Of a DNA stretch of 64,000 nucleotides, positions 43,617-53,660 are shown piece by piece. The position numbers and the translations under genes are program-made. Source of the DNA: Oegoconia quadripuncta (taxonomy: Eukaryota; Arthropoda; Insecta; Lepidoptera; Autostichidae). The notes under the pieces were generated by a model that saw only the letters and a list, made by a program, of their open reading frames with translations, made no database searches and was not told where the DNA came from. The DNA lies in NCBI GenBank assembly GCA_949316235.1, contig OX438751.1:23713885-23777884 (forward strand), given 5' to 3'. Position 1 is the stretch's first letter; the number at the start of each line of letters is the position of its first letter.

Positions 43617-43739
43617 GTTGAATGAACTTTGCAAAAAAAAAAAATTCAAAAAGTTAGAGCATTAGCTCTGCAGGTTGTATGGCACAAAGCGGTGAATGAG
43701 CACTGTTGAGGCGATTATGTCGCGACGAAGTCGAACGAT

Positions 43740-43860
43740 AGACTGACGAGACGTTGTGGTGTTCGCATGGATAACGGAGAGCGGGGGGCGCGGTTTGGGG
43801 CGGCGTGGCATCCACCAATGAGATGTTAGGTAGTACAGCCTGTGCCCCACCTCAGTGACT
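43740..43860 (-). promoter_or_regulatory. Candidate Sox21a core promoter and GC-rich proximal region
   Basis: Upstream of the Sox start the AT-rich background gives way to GC-rich DNA (about 43775-43810, with GGGGGGCGCGG and GGGGCGGCG). An Inr-like TCAGTC lies on the minus strand at 43741-43746, which would give a leader of about 125 nt. A CCAAT pentamer is at 43814-43818 on the plus strand. No good TATA box was seen at the expected distance. Inferred from motifs and position only. Confidence 0.35.
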
Positions 43861-44230
43861 GTTCGTTTCCTTTTCCCTCTTGTTACCGTTTGTGTATATT
43901 GTGTCTCTGTCTGAGCGACAGCAACCCGTTCCGTGGTGCGGAACCGTACAGCTGTTTAGAAGCATTCGTTGCATGTTACGTACTCCTTATTCTATGCATG
44001 ATGTAACAGATGCAATATGAGGAGCCATTGCTAAAAATCTCTTACGTTTCGAAAGATTCTCAATTCGAAACCATATTTGTTTCTGTAAATTTACAAAATT
44101 GTCATTTCCTTATTTAGCGAATTTAATCACCAACTTCATGCTAGGTAATAAATGCCATAAACGTCCGGTAACCCCTTTCACATTACAAACCCCGTGAGAA
44201 GTTGCGCCTATTTAAATCCACATACATAAA
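43861..44230. other. Upstream region of the Sox gene
   Basis: No ORF or recognised repeat; AT-rich beyond 43990. Possible distal promoter. Confidence 0.35.
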
Positions 44231-44267
44231 GTCACGACCTCTATCCCAAATAGGGTGGTCGGAGATA

Positions 44268-44540
44268 TCCCAAATAAATAAATATCCTTAGACATACACA
44301 CAGCGCCATCTAGTTCCACAGTAAGCAACTATAGGCTTGTGTTGTGGATACCAGATGGTTGATATACTACATAAATACTTTTTTTTTTGTAAATAAATAC
44401 TTATTATAAATGAAAACATCCATAACTCGGGTACACATGTCCGTATTCATCACACGAACATTATGCCCCTAGCGGGATTCGAACCCGCAACCTTTTGGTA
44501 TAGTGGTCAGAGTTGCTAACCACTACACCAAACAGGTCGT
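44268..44540 (-). mobile_element. SINE-B, near full length
   Basis: Read on the minus strand: GACGACCTGTTTGGTGTAGT (A-box region), GGTTGCGGGTTCGAATCCCG (B box), TGATGAATACGGACATGTG, CCCGAGTTATGGATG, then an A-run, CCATCTGGTATCCACAACAC, AACTAGATGGCGCTGTGTG and a TATTTATTTATT tail. A repeat-E2-like scrap (GGGTGGTCGGAGATATCCC) abuts its tail at 44246-44267. Confidence 0.9.
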
Positions 44541-44589
44541 CAAAACTAAGGCGTTTGGGTGTTACAAGCATTACGACGACGACAAAATA

Positions 44590-44730
44590 AACAGTTGCGG
44601 GTTTGAATCCCGCGAGGGGTAAATGTTTGTTTGTGTGATGAATACGATCATTTTATTCCCGAGTCTTGGATGTTTATATAAATATTTATGTATGTTTATC
44701 CATTATCTAGTATCCATACTAGATTTGATA
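44590..44730 (+). mobile_element. SINE-C fragment
   Basis: AACAGTTGCGGGTTTGAATC, GTGTGATGAATACGATCA and CTAGTATCCATACTAGATTT; truncated at both ends and followed by a 20+ nt T-run. Confidence 0.8.
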
Positions 44731-44749
44731 GTTTTTTTTTTTTTTTTTT

Positions 44750-44820
44750 TTTTATGCACGACGGGTTCGTACTTGACCTCAATCACACCTGATGTTAAGT
44801 GAAGATGAGGTCGAAGTTTG
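44750..44820 (-). mobile_element. SINE-A 3' end fragment
   Basis: T-run, GCACGACGGGTTCGTACTTG, ACCTCAATCACACCTGATGT, GAAGATGAGGTCGAAG, then cut. Confidence 0.85.
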
Positions 44821-44869
44821 GGACTAGATGGTAGGTTTAAGGGTCTGAAATATTTATTTATTTATTATT

Positions 44870-45025
44870 ACAATTTTAATGCTTGAAACAACATCCACGG
44901 ATCATTTTCGAAATATACAGAAATGCACACGTGACAGGGGCTCGCCGTTAAAATGTGCAAATCTATGTTTTTTGGAGGAAAGTCCCATAGTCGCCTTTTA
45001 TAACACCCTCGGAAAAAGATGGATT
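44870..45025 (+). repeat. Repeat-E2, 3' part
   Basis: ACAACATCCACGGATCATTT, ATACAGAAATGCACACGTG, GGGGCTCGCCGTTAAAATG and CTTTTATAACACCC. Confidence 0.75.
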
Positions 45026-45034
45026 TAATAAATA

Positions 45035-45305
45035 ATAATAATAAATTTCTTTGCACAAACACACAGCGCCATCTAGGTCCACAGTAGGCATCTAGGCTTG
45101 TGTTATGGATATCAGATGGTTGATAAACTACACGAATACTTTTTTTTTTGTAAATAAATACCTACATGTATAAATGAAAAACATCCATAACTCGGGAACA
45201 CATGTCTGTATTCATCATACAAACATATGCCCCTAGCGGGATTCGAACCCGCGACCATTTGGTATAGTAGCAGAGTTTTTAACCACTACACCAAACAGGT
45301 CGTCA
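45035..45305 (-). mobile_element. SINE-B
   Basis: CAGCGCCATCTAGGTCCACA, CATAACTCGGGAACACATG, CCCCTAGCGGGATTCGAACC and ACTACACCAAACAGGTCGTC. Head to tail present. Confidence 0.9.
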
Positions 45306-45578
45306 TTGGTGGTCGTCACCAAACAGATTGGTTCTCAAATGAATAGCTGATATTTAGCTTATAAACCTATATGTCACTTCTACTGATTTATTATTAAACA
45401 TTGATCGAAGCTATAAATATACATAGGTATATACATTTTTGTCGCATAGTAATTTTCATACTGTCATGTTTGTCATAAAGTAATTAAATTATATTTACAA
45501 AAGCAAACTTGATACAACAAATAATTAATGGGAATTACCAAAATTACCTAATTAAAAGAAATATAACTCAACTTCTAT

Positions 45579-45830
45579 TTACAAATAAAAAACTTGACCC
45601 AGATCCCTCGAAAACGGGAGCGTTCCCAGAAGGCTGGCAGAGTTACCCCGCTGTATGGCGAGGCTAATCCTTTGCGCGAAATACAGGCCAGCCTTCCGAT
45701 CATAGGACGCATTAACCAAGCGCTCAGAAATCTCCTTAAAGAGATAATGAGCACCTGGTCCCCAAGGCCCGATAGTTTCAACACCAGACGGCGCAAAAAT
45801 GAGGTCACTGCTCATAAAGTTGTAACGTCG
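45579..45830 (-). mobile_element. RT-protein C-terminal remnant (YLDDGT class)
   Basis: A 78-residue minus-strand frame: LIFAPSGVETIGPWGPGAHY, LFKEISERLVNAS and QRISLAIQRGNSASLLGTLP. I recognise this as the C-terminal tail that follows the RT domain in metazoan proteins with the YLDDG motif, the class seen at 26661-26999. An alternative overlapping frame (45575-45808) is a shadow. Dead remnant. Confidence 0.75.
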
Positions 45831-46039
45831 AAAAAAATTGCCTATCCTTGAAACAGTCAGGCTTTGTCGTATTGTTAATTGTATAGGAAATAGTTTGTGG
45901 AATCATTGACAATGGTCTCCATAACGGGATGGCCCTCGTAAACGTGCTTGTTGGAAAATAATCGTAAATTACTATCAGAGATATCTTATGGCTCGGCTCA
46001 TATTGATGGTGTGCATTATGGTATTGTGTTTATATTTCT

Positions 46040-46145
46040 ACTAGTTGCCGCACGCGGCTTCACCCGCTTGGTTTATTATCGTGGAGTATTCTAATGTCTA
46101 ACCAAATCAGCTCAGTATTTTCGGTGTGATGGAGTAACCAACATA
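46040..46145. repeat. Repeat-H fragment
   Basis: CTAGTTGCCGCACGCGGCTT, CACCCGCTTGGTTTATTATC and GGTGTGATGGAGTAACCAA. Shares the Cs-and-Gs start of repeat-H. Confidence 0.6.
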
Positions 46146-46154
46146 CGAACTTCG

Positions 46155-46250
46155 TCATCATCATCACATTAGCTGCAGGATGCCCAATGCTGAAGATAGA
46201 CCTCCCCCATAGATTTCAGAGCGAGCGGTTAGACGGCCATCGAAACTCTC
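46155..46250 (-). mobile_element. RTE-like LINE 3' remnant
   Basis: TCATCATCACATTAGCTGCA, GGATGCCCAATGCTGAA and GACCTCCCCCATAGATTTCA, the same order as at 60620-60680 and 60855-60920. Confidence 0.65.
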
Positions 46251-46311
46251 ATATAATTATAATACAAAACCCCATTCCAAATGGTGTGGTCAGAGATATC
46301 CCAAACAAAGA

Positions 46312-46435
46312 AACAAAGGCCGGCAACGCATCTGTGACCCTTTTGGTGTTGCGGGTGTCCATGGGCGGCGGGTGATTGCTTTCCATCAGGTGACGCGCAT
46401 GCTCGTTTGCCGCCCTCTCATATAAAAAAAAAACA
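46312..46435 (+). mobile_element. LINE 3' end with poly(A)
   Basis: AAAGGCCGGCAACGCATCTG, GTTGCGGGTGTCCATGGGCG, TGCCGCCCTCTCATAT and an A-run. Over 90% alike by eye to 2560-2680. Confidence 0.85.
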
Positions 46436-46599
46436 TAAATGCTTGGAGCAACATGCATGGTCTCGTAGTTACCCTTTATGATACCCACGGGAAAAGATGG
46501 GTTGGTTCTACTCTTTTTACATACCGAAATCAAAATATTAGTAATAATGGTGCTTCGATGTATATGTATACAAGAAAGTTTAATAAACAAATTTTTATA

Positions 46600-46780
46600 A
46601 CATTCAATCAATCAATCAATCAAATACTCTTTATTGCACAATTAACAAAAGCTACATGAAGAATACAGCGTACATCATTAATCGCACAAAAAGGCGGCCT
46701 TATCGCTAACAGCGATCTCTTCCAGGCAAACCTTAGGGTAAAGATACAAGCTACCAGTAGGTGAGGTTTGCACTAATAGT
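46600..46780 (-). mobile_element. LINE 3' end with TTGA-type tail
   Basis: AATCAATCAATCAATCAAAT, CTCTTTATTGCACAATT, AAAGGCGGCCTTATCGCT and GCGATCTCTTCCAGGCAAAC. The GCGATCTCTTCCAGGCAACC block is shared with 53095-53230. Confidence 0.8.
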
Positions 46781-47069
46781 AGCAATACGGGTGTATTTTA
46801 TAGTTGGTAATTATTATATAACGTAAAGATAAAAATATGTATGTATTCTAAGCCTACAAACTATAACTAGATAATTTAACTGCACTTAAACATATAATAT
46901 ATTATTGACTACATAACACACACAAATTTATATATTAAATATTAAATATATAAAAAATTAAATAAATAAATCAACACTTTGCATCATTTTAAAATTAATC
47001 AGTAACAATGAAATAAAATATGTTCAACATTAAAAATACTTTTAGAAACAAGCTAGAAATATTCCGTCA

Positions 47070-47460
47070 TGATTATTACATATTGTTCTATCAACAAGTT
47101 TCAGTGGCAATCTGCTGGCTCCATCTTCAGATCCTCGTCATCATGTGTAATGGAAAGTGCTCATGGCAACAAAATAAATTTGGCTAAATTCGACGATTTT
47201 GCGATTTGCCATCAGGGAGTTCCAGTCCCTACATCCCGGCTCCATCATCAGATCAGCTCGATGTTACCATAATATTGCATTGTCACCGAGCTTACATAAA
47301 ATGTATGTCAAATTTCAGCTCAATCAGAGACCAGCAAGTGGTTGAAAAATTGTTTGCAAATTTTGTAACGGACAACGTACATACATACGAACATTGCAAT
47401 CTAAAAAAAAGCCAAGTGAGAGTCCGCCGTTCGTATCATAACGACTGGCTTTAATTGGAA
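47070..47460. repeat. Unclassified dispersed repeat, copy 1
   Basis: Contains CATCTTCAGATCCTCGTCAT and CATCATCAGATCAGCTCGAT, then AAATTTCAGCTCAATCAGAG and ATTTTGTAACGGACAACG. The last blocks recur at 47975-48060. The CATC..CAGATC modules look like an internal duplication. Confidence 0.6.
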
Positions 47461-47589
47461 ACTATTTAATGTGCCTCCGAGGAGTGGAAACACTCGTATT
47501 GAGAAGTGGTAAGATATGACCTAAATAATTACCTCTAGCAAAGATCTTACCACATATAAATTCTACATTAAAAACAAATACTTCACCAT

Positions 47590-47735
47590 GATTTTTTTTT
47601 ATGGTTAACTGGATACGTGTTTGACCACAATCTCACTTGATGGGAAGTGACGATGTGGCCGAAGATGAAGCACGCGATCTCAGTAGATGCCTATTCACCC
47701 TACTCTTGAAGATCCCAAGATTATCACATCATTCT
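47590..47735 (+). repeat. Repeat-E2, 5' part
   Basis: ATGGTTAACTGGATACGTGT, GACCACAATCTCACTTGATG, AAGCACGCGATCTCAGTAGA and AAGATCCCAAGATTAT. Confidence 0.8.
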
Positions 47736-47739
47736 AGTT

Positions 47740-48075
47740 TAACCATGAATAAAAAATTTCGTATCCCTGCGAAACTGTAGAGTAGATCACTCTTGGGCAG
47801 CCAATCCTGGCTGCCGTATCAGGTCATCGCGAAAATCATGTTTAACTATCAGAACTAATCGTCTATACAAAATTTAGTATCCCTGCTATTAACCTTTAAG
47901 GAGTTCCCTCGTGAGGAGACGATCGTAGCTTCATCATCAGTTCATGTCTATCATATAAATGTCATTGAAAGAGTATGCAAAATTTCAGGTCCGTAGATAA
48001 ACAGGGAATGGTTCTAATTTTACAACGTAAATTTTGAAACGGACAATTTACATATACGGACATTGCAAATTAAAT
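47740..48075. repeat. Unclassified dispersed repeat, copy 2
   Basis: GCTTCATCATCAGTTCATGT, CAAAATTTCAGGTCCGTAGA and GAAACGGACAATTTACATA parallel 47220-47400. It also carries GTATCCCTGCGAAACTG and GTATCCCTGCTATTAA, a short internal repeat. Confidence 0.6.
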
Positions 48076-48189
48076 AAAAGCTTTAAAAAACCAAGACGTG
48101 TTTAATTAATTAAACAGTGCAAATATAAAAATTATACCGTAAACAGCGATTAAACGCATGCTAATAGTCAAGTAAGCATACACTTTTAA

Positions 48190-48440
48190 TTTCCTATAAT
48201 TTTAAAGGTCGTGATTTTTTGCACAAAAATACCACATAAATAGAGTACCTGTCAGAATGAATAAAGAAAATCTAACAAATTGGTTGCGTGCTTTAGATAT
48301 AATATAGAAATTAAGTAATAAAACATAGACTTCTTCTTCAATTTAAAAGCTATGCTCTTGTCGGTGGAGTAACGACCATGTCTCTCTACTTTCCGCCCTC
48401 GTTTTAACCTCTTGGTACGACACGACATTCACCTTGTCTT
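48190..48440. repeat. Diverged relative of the 48.5-kb inverted repeat plus GTGTCG-type debris
   Basis: TTTCCTATAATTTTAAAGGT, GTGATTTTTTGCACAAA, AGAGTACCTGTCAGAATGAA and TGCGTGCTTTAGATATA parallel the left arm at 48525-48650 block for block. 48345-48430 then holds AGCTATGCTCTTGTCGGTGG and GGTACGACACGACATT, as in the 32.3-33.3 kb cluster. Confidence 0.7.
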
Positions 48441-48470
48441 TCACTTGGTCTTTAATACTTTAATACAAAT

Positions 48471-49097
48471 TACAAATTCTCGTTTATAGTCTAGTAAAAT
48501 TACGCAAATTTTTTGGTGCGACTTCCTATAATTTTAAAGTTCCTGATTTTTTGTAGAAGGATAGAGTATCATAGAGTATCCATCAGTAATGAAATAAAAA
48601 CGTTCTCTAACAATTCTGTAGCTTGCTTTAGGTATAGTAAAGGTATTTAGTTATAAAACCTATAATATTAAATTAAAATTACCACTGTGAATTTCATTGC
48701 GTCGGAGAATATACTTATAACCGCTGTAACTATTTTCAAAAAAAATCTATCAATTTTCTTCATTTATGAAAAATCACGACACAATAAACTATTTTTAGAA
48801 AATATAAAGTAGCCATAATTTTTTTTAGAAAAAAGTTTTAGGAGATCTTTACATCTTCTACAACGCAATGAAGTTCACAGTGGTAACTTTAATTTAATAT
48901 TATAGGTTTTATAACTAAATACCTTTACTATACCTAAAGCAAGCTACAGAATTGTTAGATAACGTTTTTATTTCATTACTGATGGATACTCTATGATACT
49001 CTATCCTTCTACAAAAAATCAGGAACTTTAAAATTATAGGAAGTCGCACCAAAAAATTTGCGTAATTTTACTAGACTATAAACGAGAATTTGTATTA
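48471..49097. mobile_element. Large inverted repeat (arms about 235 bp)
   Basis: 48471-48703 and 48862-49097 are near-perfect reverse complements, e.g. CGTTTATAGTCTAGTAAAAT with ATTTTACTAGACTATAAACG. The 160-bp centre is AT-rich and unpaired or weakly paired. No ORF. No clear TSD was seen: the left edge has a short TACAAATTACAAATT duplication. Probably a foldback/MITE-type element. Confidence 0.9.
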
Positions 49098-49967
49098 AAT
49101 AATAAATAAATAAATAAAAGGTATTTATCCATCACAAAAAGAAAAAAAACACAAGCATACAAGGAATCGAGAACCACAGTAGGTATTGTGATGAATGGGT
49201 AGGGACTCAGCAGTGTTACTGTCATACGGTTAAGCATGTTTAATGCCTCTTTCAAGATTTTTCTGGTAAGTATTTATTTTCTGTATTTTCTAATATGTAT
49301 TTGAGAGCAAAGTCTACTCTCCCATTTTAACATTTTCACGCACAGATTCCTCCTCCGCATACTCCTGTATGCCAGGATCACCAGTGGTGCTCGTCACGGC
49401 GCCTACTGCAGGTAGACGGTGCCCTACGTGCCTCTATTGCTACATTGGACCCCACAATAATTGAAGAAAGAATTTAAGAATGAAAAAGTAGGATAGAAAG
49501 TCTTTTAAATCGTAAAAATACATCCAGACAAAGATTCGACACACACACATACACATAACGCCGTCAAATACACACACATAACTTACGTCGTTGGTCGTAC
49601 TATTCGAAGACAGAGCGTTTGAGAGACTCGTAGCGCCATCTAGTATACCGATATGTTACTTCATACAGGACCGGCTGATCCGAGCTCCACACGTACCTAT
49701 ACCGCTCCGGCCGGGTAATAAATCGAAAATTCCTTTTTTGAATTTCTGTGCTCGTTGGCGTGTTCGTCCAAAATGGAGTTGGAACTGAAGTTCAATTAAA
49801 AAGAACAAGAGAACAAAGATAATAATTATTAATGAAAATACCAGCAAATGTAAATAAATATATATATATATACATGTAACAATGAAAATGTGATTGTGGA
49901 TTTATGTAGTACCATGGGCTAAAAATTTCCTGAAGAAGTTTTGCCATAAATCAACTCATTATTACAT
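49098..49967. other. Non-coding interval with CA-rich patches
   Basis: 49330-49450 is GC-richer (GTATGCCAGGATCACCAGTG) and may be retroelement debris. CACACATACACATAAC-type sequence is at 49540-49580, and GTAGCGCCATCTAG at 49630. Confidence 0.4.
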
Positions 49968-50062
49968 ACACACATCCATTTACATACACACTTACATTTA
50001 CATACACACATACATTTCCATACAAACATACATTTACATACATACACATACATACATTTAAT
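49968..50062. repeat. Irregular CATTTACATACACA tandem array
   Basis: Five to six loose copies of a 14-20 bp unit with CATACACA and CATTTACATA modules. Confidence 0.85.
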
Positions 50063-50309
50063 CTTTAGTTGTTATGGTTTATATTTTTTTTTTTTTTTTT
50101 CATTTATTTTGTTATGGAAGAGCGGGGTTTTCTAACACAAGTATAAATATACTTAAAAGAAAACCCCAACACTAAAAATGTTAGGTATCTAAGTAAATGA
50201 AAATAAACATAAAAAAAAGGAAAGAACATACAATATTTCAAATCCACACGGACAAAGATGGGGATAACAGCTGATTTCCGGCCAGTCAAAATAATTAGAA
50301 TACATATAA

Positions 50310-50440
50310 CGCCACGACTTTTAACCCAAATGGTTGGTCAGATATATCCCAAATGTTAGCGTTTGGCTGTTCCAAGAAATTAAATGCTTGATGCAACGTC
50401 CGCGGTACACCTTTTGAAATATATACAAATGCATATGAAG
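50310..50440 (+). repeat. Repeat-E2 fragment
   Basis: CCACGACTTTTAACCCAAAT, GCGTTTGGCTGTTCCAAG, CGTCCGCGGTACACCTT and TATATACAAATGCATATG. Confidence 0.7.
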
Positions 50441-50534
50441 TAGATATATTTTATTCAATTGTTGAAAGTACAATTACGTTTACAATGAACTTGTCTTACT
50501 AATCACAAATAGCTAATTGGTACACCTGTACGGG

Positions 50535-50600
50535 TTTATACCGTCTAGTGGCGCCCTCATTGAATAAATTAAGAAATCTCTTTAAATACACTATAAATCG
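50535..50600. repeat. Dispersed motif shared with 53630-53680
   Basis: GTGGCGCCCTCATTGAATAA followed by ATTAAGAAATC, nearly identical to GTGGCGCCCTCATTGTATAA plus ATTAAGATTTG at 53640. Confidence 0.7.
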
Positions 50601-51395
50601 AAAATATTGCTCCGCCTGCTCTCGAAAAGCCTAAAAGCTAATTATAAATAATACATAAATAACTTTAATTGCGGTTATTTTGGAGAATTTCAAATTATAC
50701 ATAAAAGCGGATTTTTTTTATAATCTTGAATTCTGGAAAATGATCATTAGGTTACCTATTTAGGTATTACTTATGGTTTTTGTAACCCCGTAATTAGGCA
50801 TTAGCACAAAAGCAATTAATTGTATACATGCTGGTTATCTTTGTATTAAACTTTAATATTGTCCAATATATGCACGTCATTGTAATGACTGAATTAGGCC
50901 GATCTTATTGTAACAACACCTAATCTAATGTATCCTATTCAAGAGCAAATAAATCATATCTATTCTATTCGGAGAAGCAATTAAAAGTAATTATATACCC
51001 ATAACTAATACAATAAGGGATAGTACAAGTAAAAACCCCGAGACACAAAAAGCGCCGTTTTAACATTATTTCTTTAACAATAGAACAATTTCTTGAAATG
51101 GTATTTGTATGGACACAGTAAGTTAAAGTTACACTTTTGTTAAAGTTACACTTTTGTTATAACTAGATAATTAAACAACTCTTCCAAATAACAGTTTTGT
51201 TTATGAAAATGATAATAAAAATATTTATAACAACAACTAAAAAACACGCTGAAATTGTAAAAAAAAATACAAAAAAGTATTTAAAAAAGAAACGAATAAA
51301 ACAGTACTATTTGTTAAAAAAAATTTCGAAACACAATTTCTAAGTAAAAGTGTAGACACACACTAAATGTACAAAGCAAACTTGACATATTCATT
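50601..51395. other. AT-rich non-coding interval
   Basis: Short A-rich runs and a 17-bp direct duplication (GTTAAAGTTACACTTTT) near 51121-51156. No gene. Confidence 0.45.
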
Positions 51396-51685
51396 CATTC
51401 ATCATCAGCTCGTAAACATCCCACTGCAGGGATATAGGCCTTCCCTCGTATATGAGGGAGTATGGGCCATAGTCCACCACGCTGGCCCAATACAGGTTGG
51501 AGACTTCACATGCCTTTGAATTTTTATTTCTCGGGCATGCAGGTTTCCTCACGATATTTTCCTTCACCGTTTAAGAGCAGTCGGATAAATGCACATAAGT
51601 AATTAAATTAAATTTTAAGAATGACCTGCGTGGGAATTGAACCAGGACCTCCTGAATTGGAAGACTGAGCCACCGATGTTCATGA
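51396..51685 (-). mobile_element. SINE-D, longest antisense copy
   Basis: CATCAGCTCGTAAACATCCC, GGCCTTCCCTCGTATATGAG, ACTTCACATGCCTTTGAA, then a tRNA-like head (GGGAATTGAACCAGGACC = antisense B box, GAAGACTGAGCCACC = antisense A-box region). Family start confirmed by the sense copy at 58306. Confidence 0.88.
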
Positions 51686-51810
51686 CATATACATGACATA
51701 TAAAACATTAAAAAGAACGAGCTACAAAACATATAGGTAGAGATAAAAAGAACAAACACAATAAATATTATGTGCCTCTGTGGCAAAGAGGAGTAGGACT
51801 CAGCATTATT

Positions 51811-52030
51811 CGACGGACGGTTGGTGTAGTGGATAGTGACCCTGTCAGCGAAACCAACGGTTGCGGGTTCGAATCCCGCGAGGGGTAAATGTTTGTGTGA
51901 TGAATACGAACATTTATTCCCGAGTCACGGATGTTTATATAAACATTTATGTATGTTTATCCGTTTTCTAGTATCCATAGCACAAGCTTTGCTTAGTTTG
52001 GGACTAGATGATTGGTGTAAGTGTCCGAAA

Positions 52031-52060
<30 letters not shown>
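51811..52060 (+). mobile_element. SINE-C, full length
   Basis: CGACGGACGGTTGGTGTAGT head with GGATAGTGACCCTGTCAGCG, B box GGGTTCGAATCCCGCG, AGGGGTAAATGTTTGTGTGA, CCGAGTCACGGATGTTTAT, CTAGTATCCATAGCACAAGC, GGACTAGATGATTGGTGTAA and an (ATT)n tail. Confidence 0.93.
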
Positions 52061-52064
<4 letters not shown>

Positions 52065-52369
52065 GCTCAGCTCCAAGAACTGGGCTCTGTTCTTCCGTCC
52101 CACCCTGGGAGAGGAAAGCCATGTGTAAAATTAGTGTATATATAATATGTGCTTGTTATGTAACAGAAAAGTATTGTGTCATTGTAATGTAGCCATCAAT
52201 AGAAGGAGAACAGTGTGTGAAAGTGATAAAAAGGAAATAAATAACTAAATATTAAATAAAGGCTTCAAAGTATTTTCTGCACTCAGTATACAAACCGATT
52301 TACGCAGAAGGTAAGTACATAATGAAAAACCACACATAATCATCTAAACTCAAAGTAAATGGCTCAAAA

Positions 52370-52675
52370 TAAACAACATAGGGTTTACGAATCGGAGGTC
52401 GCGGGTTCGATCCCCAGTGGGGCACATGTTTAGTACTCGGTTTGGTTGGTGGTAGGACATTTTAAATGTCCGCCTGGCTAGCTACCACCATCTTATATAA
52501 ATCTGCCGCCAAACAGCAATGTTAATAGCATTGTTGTGTTCCGGTTGTCAGAGATAAGATAGCCAGTTTCCCAAATATTTGTGTTTCCGGGTCAGTACGT
52601 TTCCAACTTCGGCCTCATCTTCACTTAACATCAGGTGTGATTGAGGTCAAGTGCTAACCCGTTGTGCACAAAAAA
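52370..52675 (+). mobile_element. SINE-A, near full length
   Basis: AACAACATAGGGTTTACGAA, GCGGGTTCGATCCCCAGTGG, GTCCGCCTGGCTAGCTACC, TTGTGTTCCGGTTGTCAGAG, ACATCAGGTGTGATTGAGGT and an A-tail. Only the first bases of the head are lacking. Confidence 0.92.
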
Positions 52676-53094
52676 AAATATATTTTAGTAGTGACTATGT
52701 TGCTAACCCTGTGTCAGCTTAAATTAACATTTTCTCTCATTTATAAAAAAAAACTTTCATGTGAACCTCAGTAGAAACCCGTAGGGAATTCATTAAAAAA
52801 AAAACATTCAAACCTCATCATTAATTAATAACTAATATACATACATATAATTTACAATAACATATGAAAATCTCATAGAAATGTAACACCTAATTACTTA
52901 TGCCCCCACATCTCTACAATAGATATGTCTGCACTTTGCAGTCACCCACAGTATGGCCTGCTAATATCTGTCTGACTCTATCTAACTTACGGCTGGAGAG
53001 CGAGACATTGGTATAGTTTTTAGGGATCTGTATTCAGTCTATAAATCCAGTGTCGAGTATAATTAATTGAGCCATTTTCAATTACCTAATAAAT
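52676..53094. other. Non-coding interval
   Basis: Includes the half-site TGCCCCCACATCTCTACAA at about 52901 that resembles the hairpin at 6361-6407. Otherwise nothing. Confidence 0.4.
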
Positions 53095-53660
53095 ACAATT
53101 CAAAAAAAACACTTTATTGCACAACAGATAAGAAAATACAGTTTCAGAAAAGTGGTAAGAAAAGAATGTACAATTTGGCGACCTTATCACTAAAAGCGAT
53201 CTCTTCCAGGCAACCTTTGGGTATAAGGACAGTACATTTGAAATAGGTAGGTTGTGCGGTATTAAATAGTAATGCACATACAAACTACGGGAATAAATTT
53301 CATATATTTACATACACATATAGATCAATAGACAAATATACCTACTTAAACATAACATCTATAAAATAGCAACAAAATACAAACGTAAATATATAGGTGT
53401 ACTAAATAAATAGTTATTGATATATAAAATAATAATAATAAGCGACAACAGGATTGTGCTAAGGTATAGAGAGAAGCTAAGAAGAGAACACAGATTAAAG
53501 CACCAGGAAATGCTCCTTGACGGCGACTTTGAAAGCATTCAAAGTTTGAGCTCGTCTGATGGACTCGGGTAGGGAGTTCCAGAGACGAATGGCGAAATAA
53601 AAAGGGAAATTTGACGCGATAGGCTCTTTTTTCCGTCCAGTGGCGCCCTCATTGTATAAA
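53095..53660 (-). mobile_element. LINE ORF2 C-terminus plus 3' UTR
   Basis: The minus strand between about 53640 and the stop at 53495-53497 reads GKKEPIASNFPFYFAIRLW, NSLPESIRRAQTLNAFKVAV, KEHFLVL. This is an intact end of a non-LTR ORF2. The 3' UTR then runs to CAATAAAGTG at about 53105 via CGCTTTTAGTGATAAGGTCG. 5'-truncated. Confidence 0.87.

Noticed and set aside
42947..43625. Plus-strand ORFs of 109 and 166 codons over the Sox gene
   Set aside because: Shadow frames of the GC-rich Sox coding sequence; no protein features.
43617..43649. N-terminal extension [11 protein letters not shown] of the Sox protein
   Set aside because: The first codon is TTG, the segment encodes a T-run, and the ATG at 43616 has a good context followed by a plausible SoxB N-terminus.
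49968..50062. CRISPR-like array
   Set aside because: The repeats are short, irregular and directly adjacent without unique spacers; this is a eukaryotic simple repeat.
51811..51900. tRNA-like sequence with A- and B-box motifs
   Set aside because: It is the head of SINE-C. It does not fold as a complete tRNA with acceptor stem, and the same applies to the SINE-A, B and D heads.
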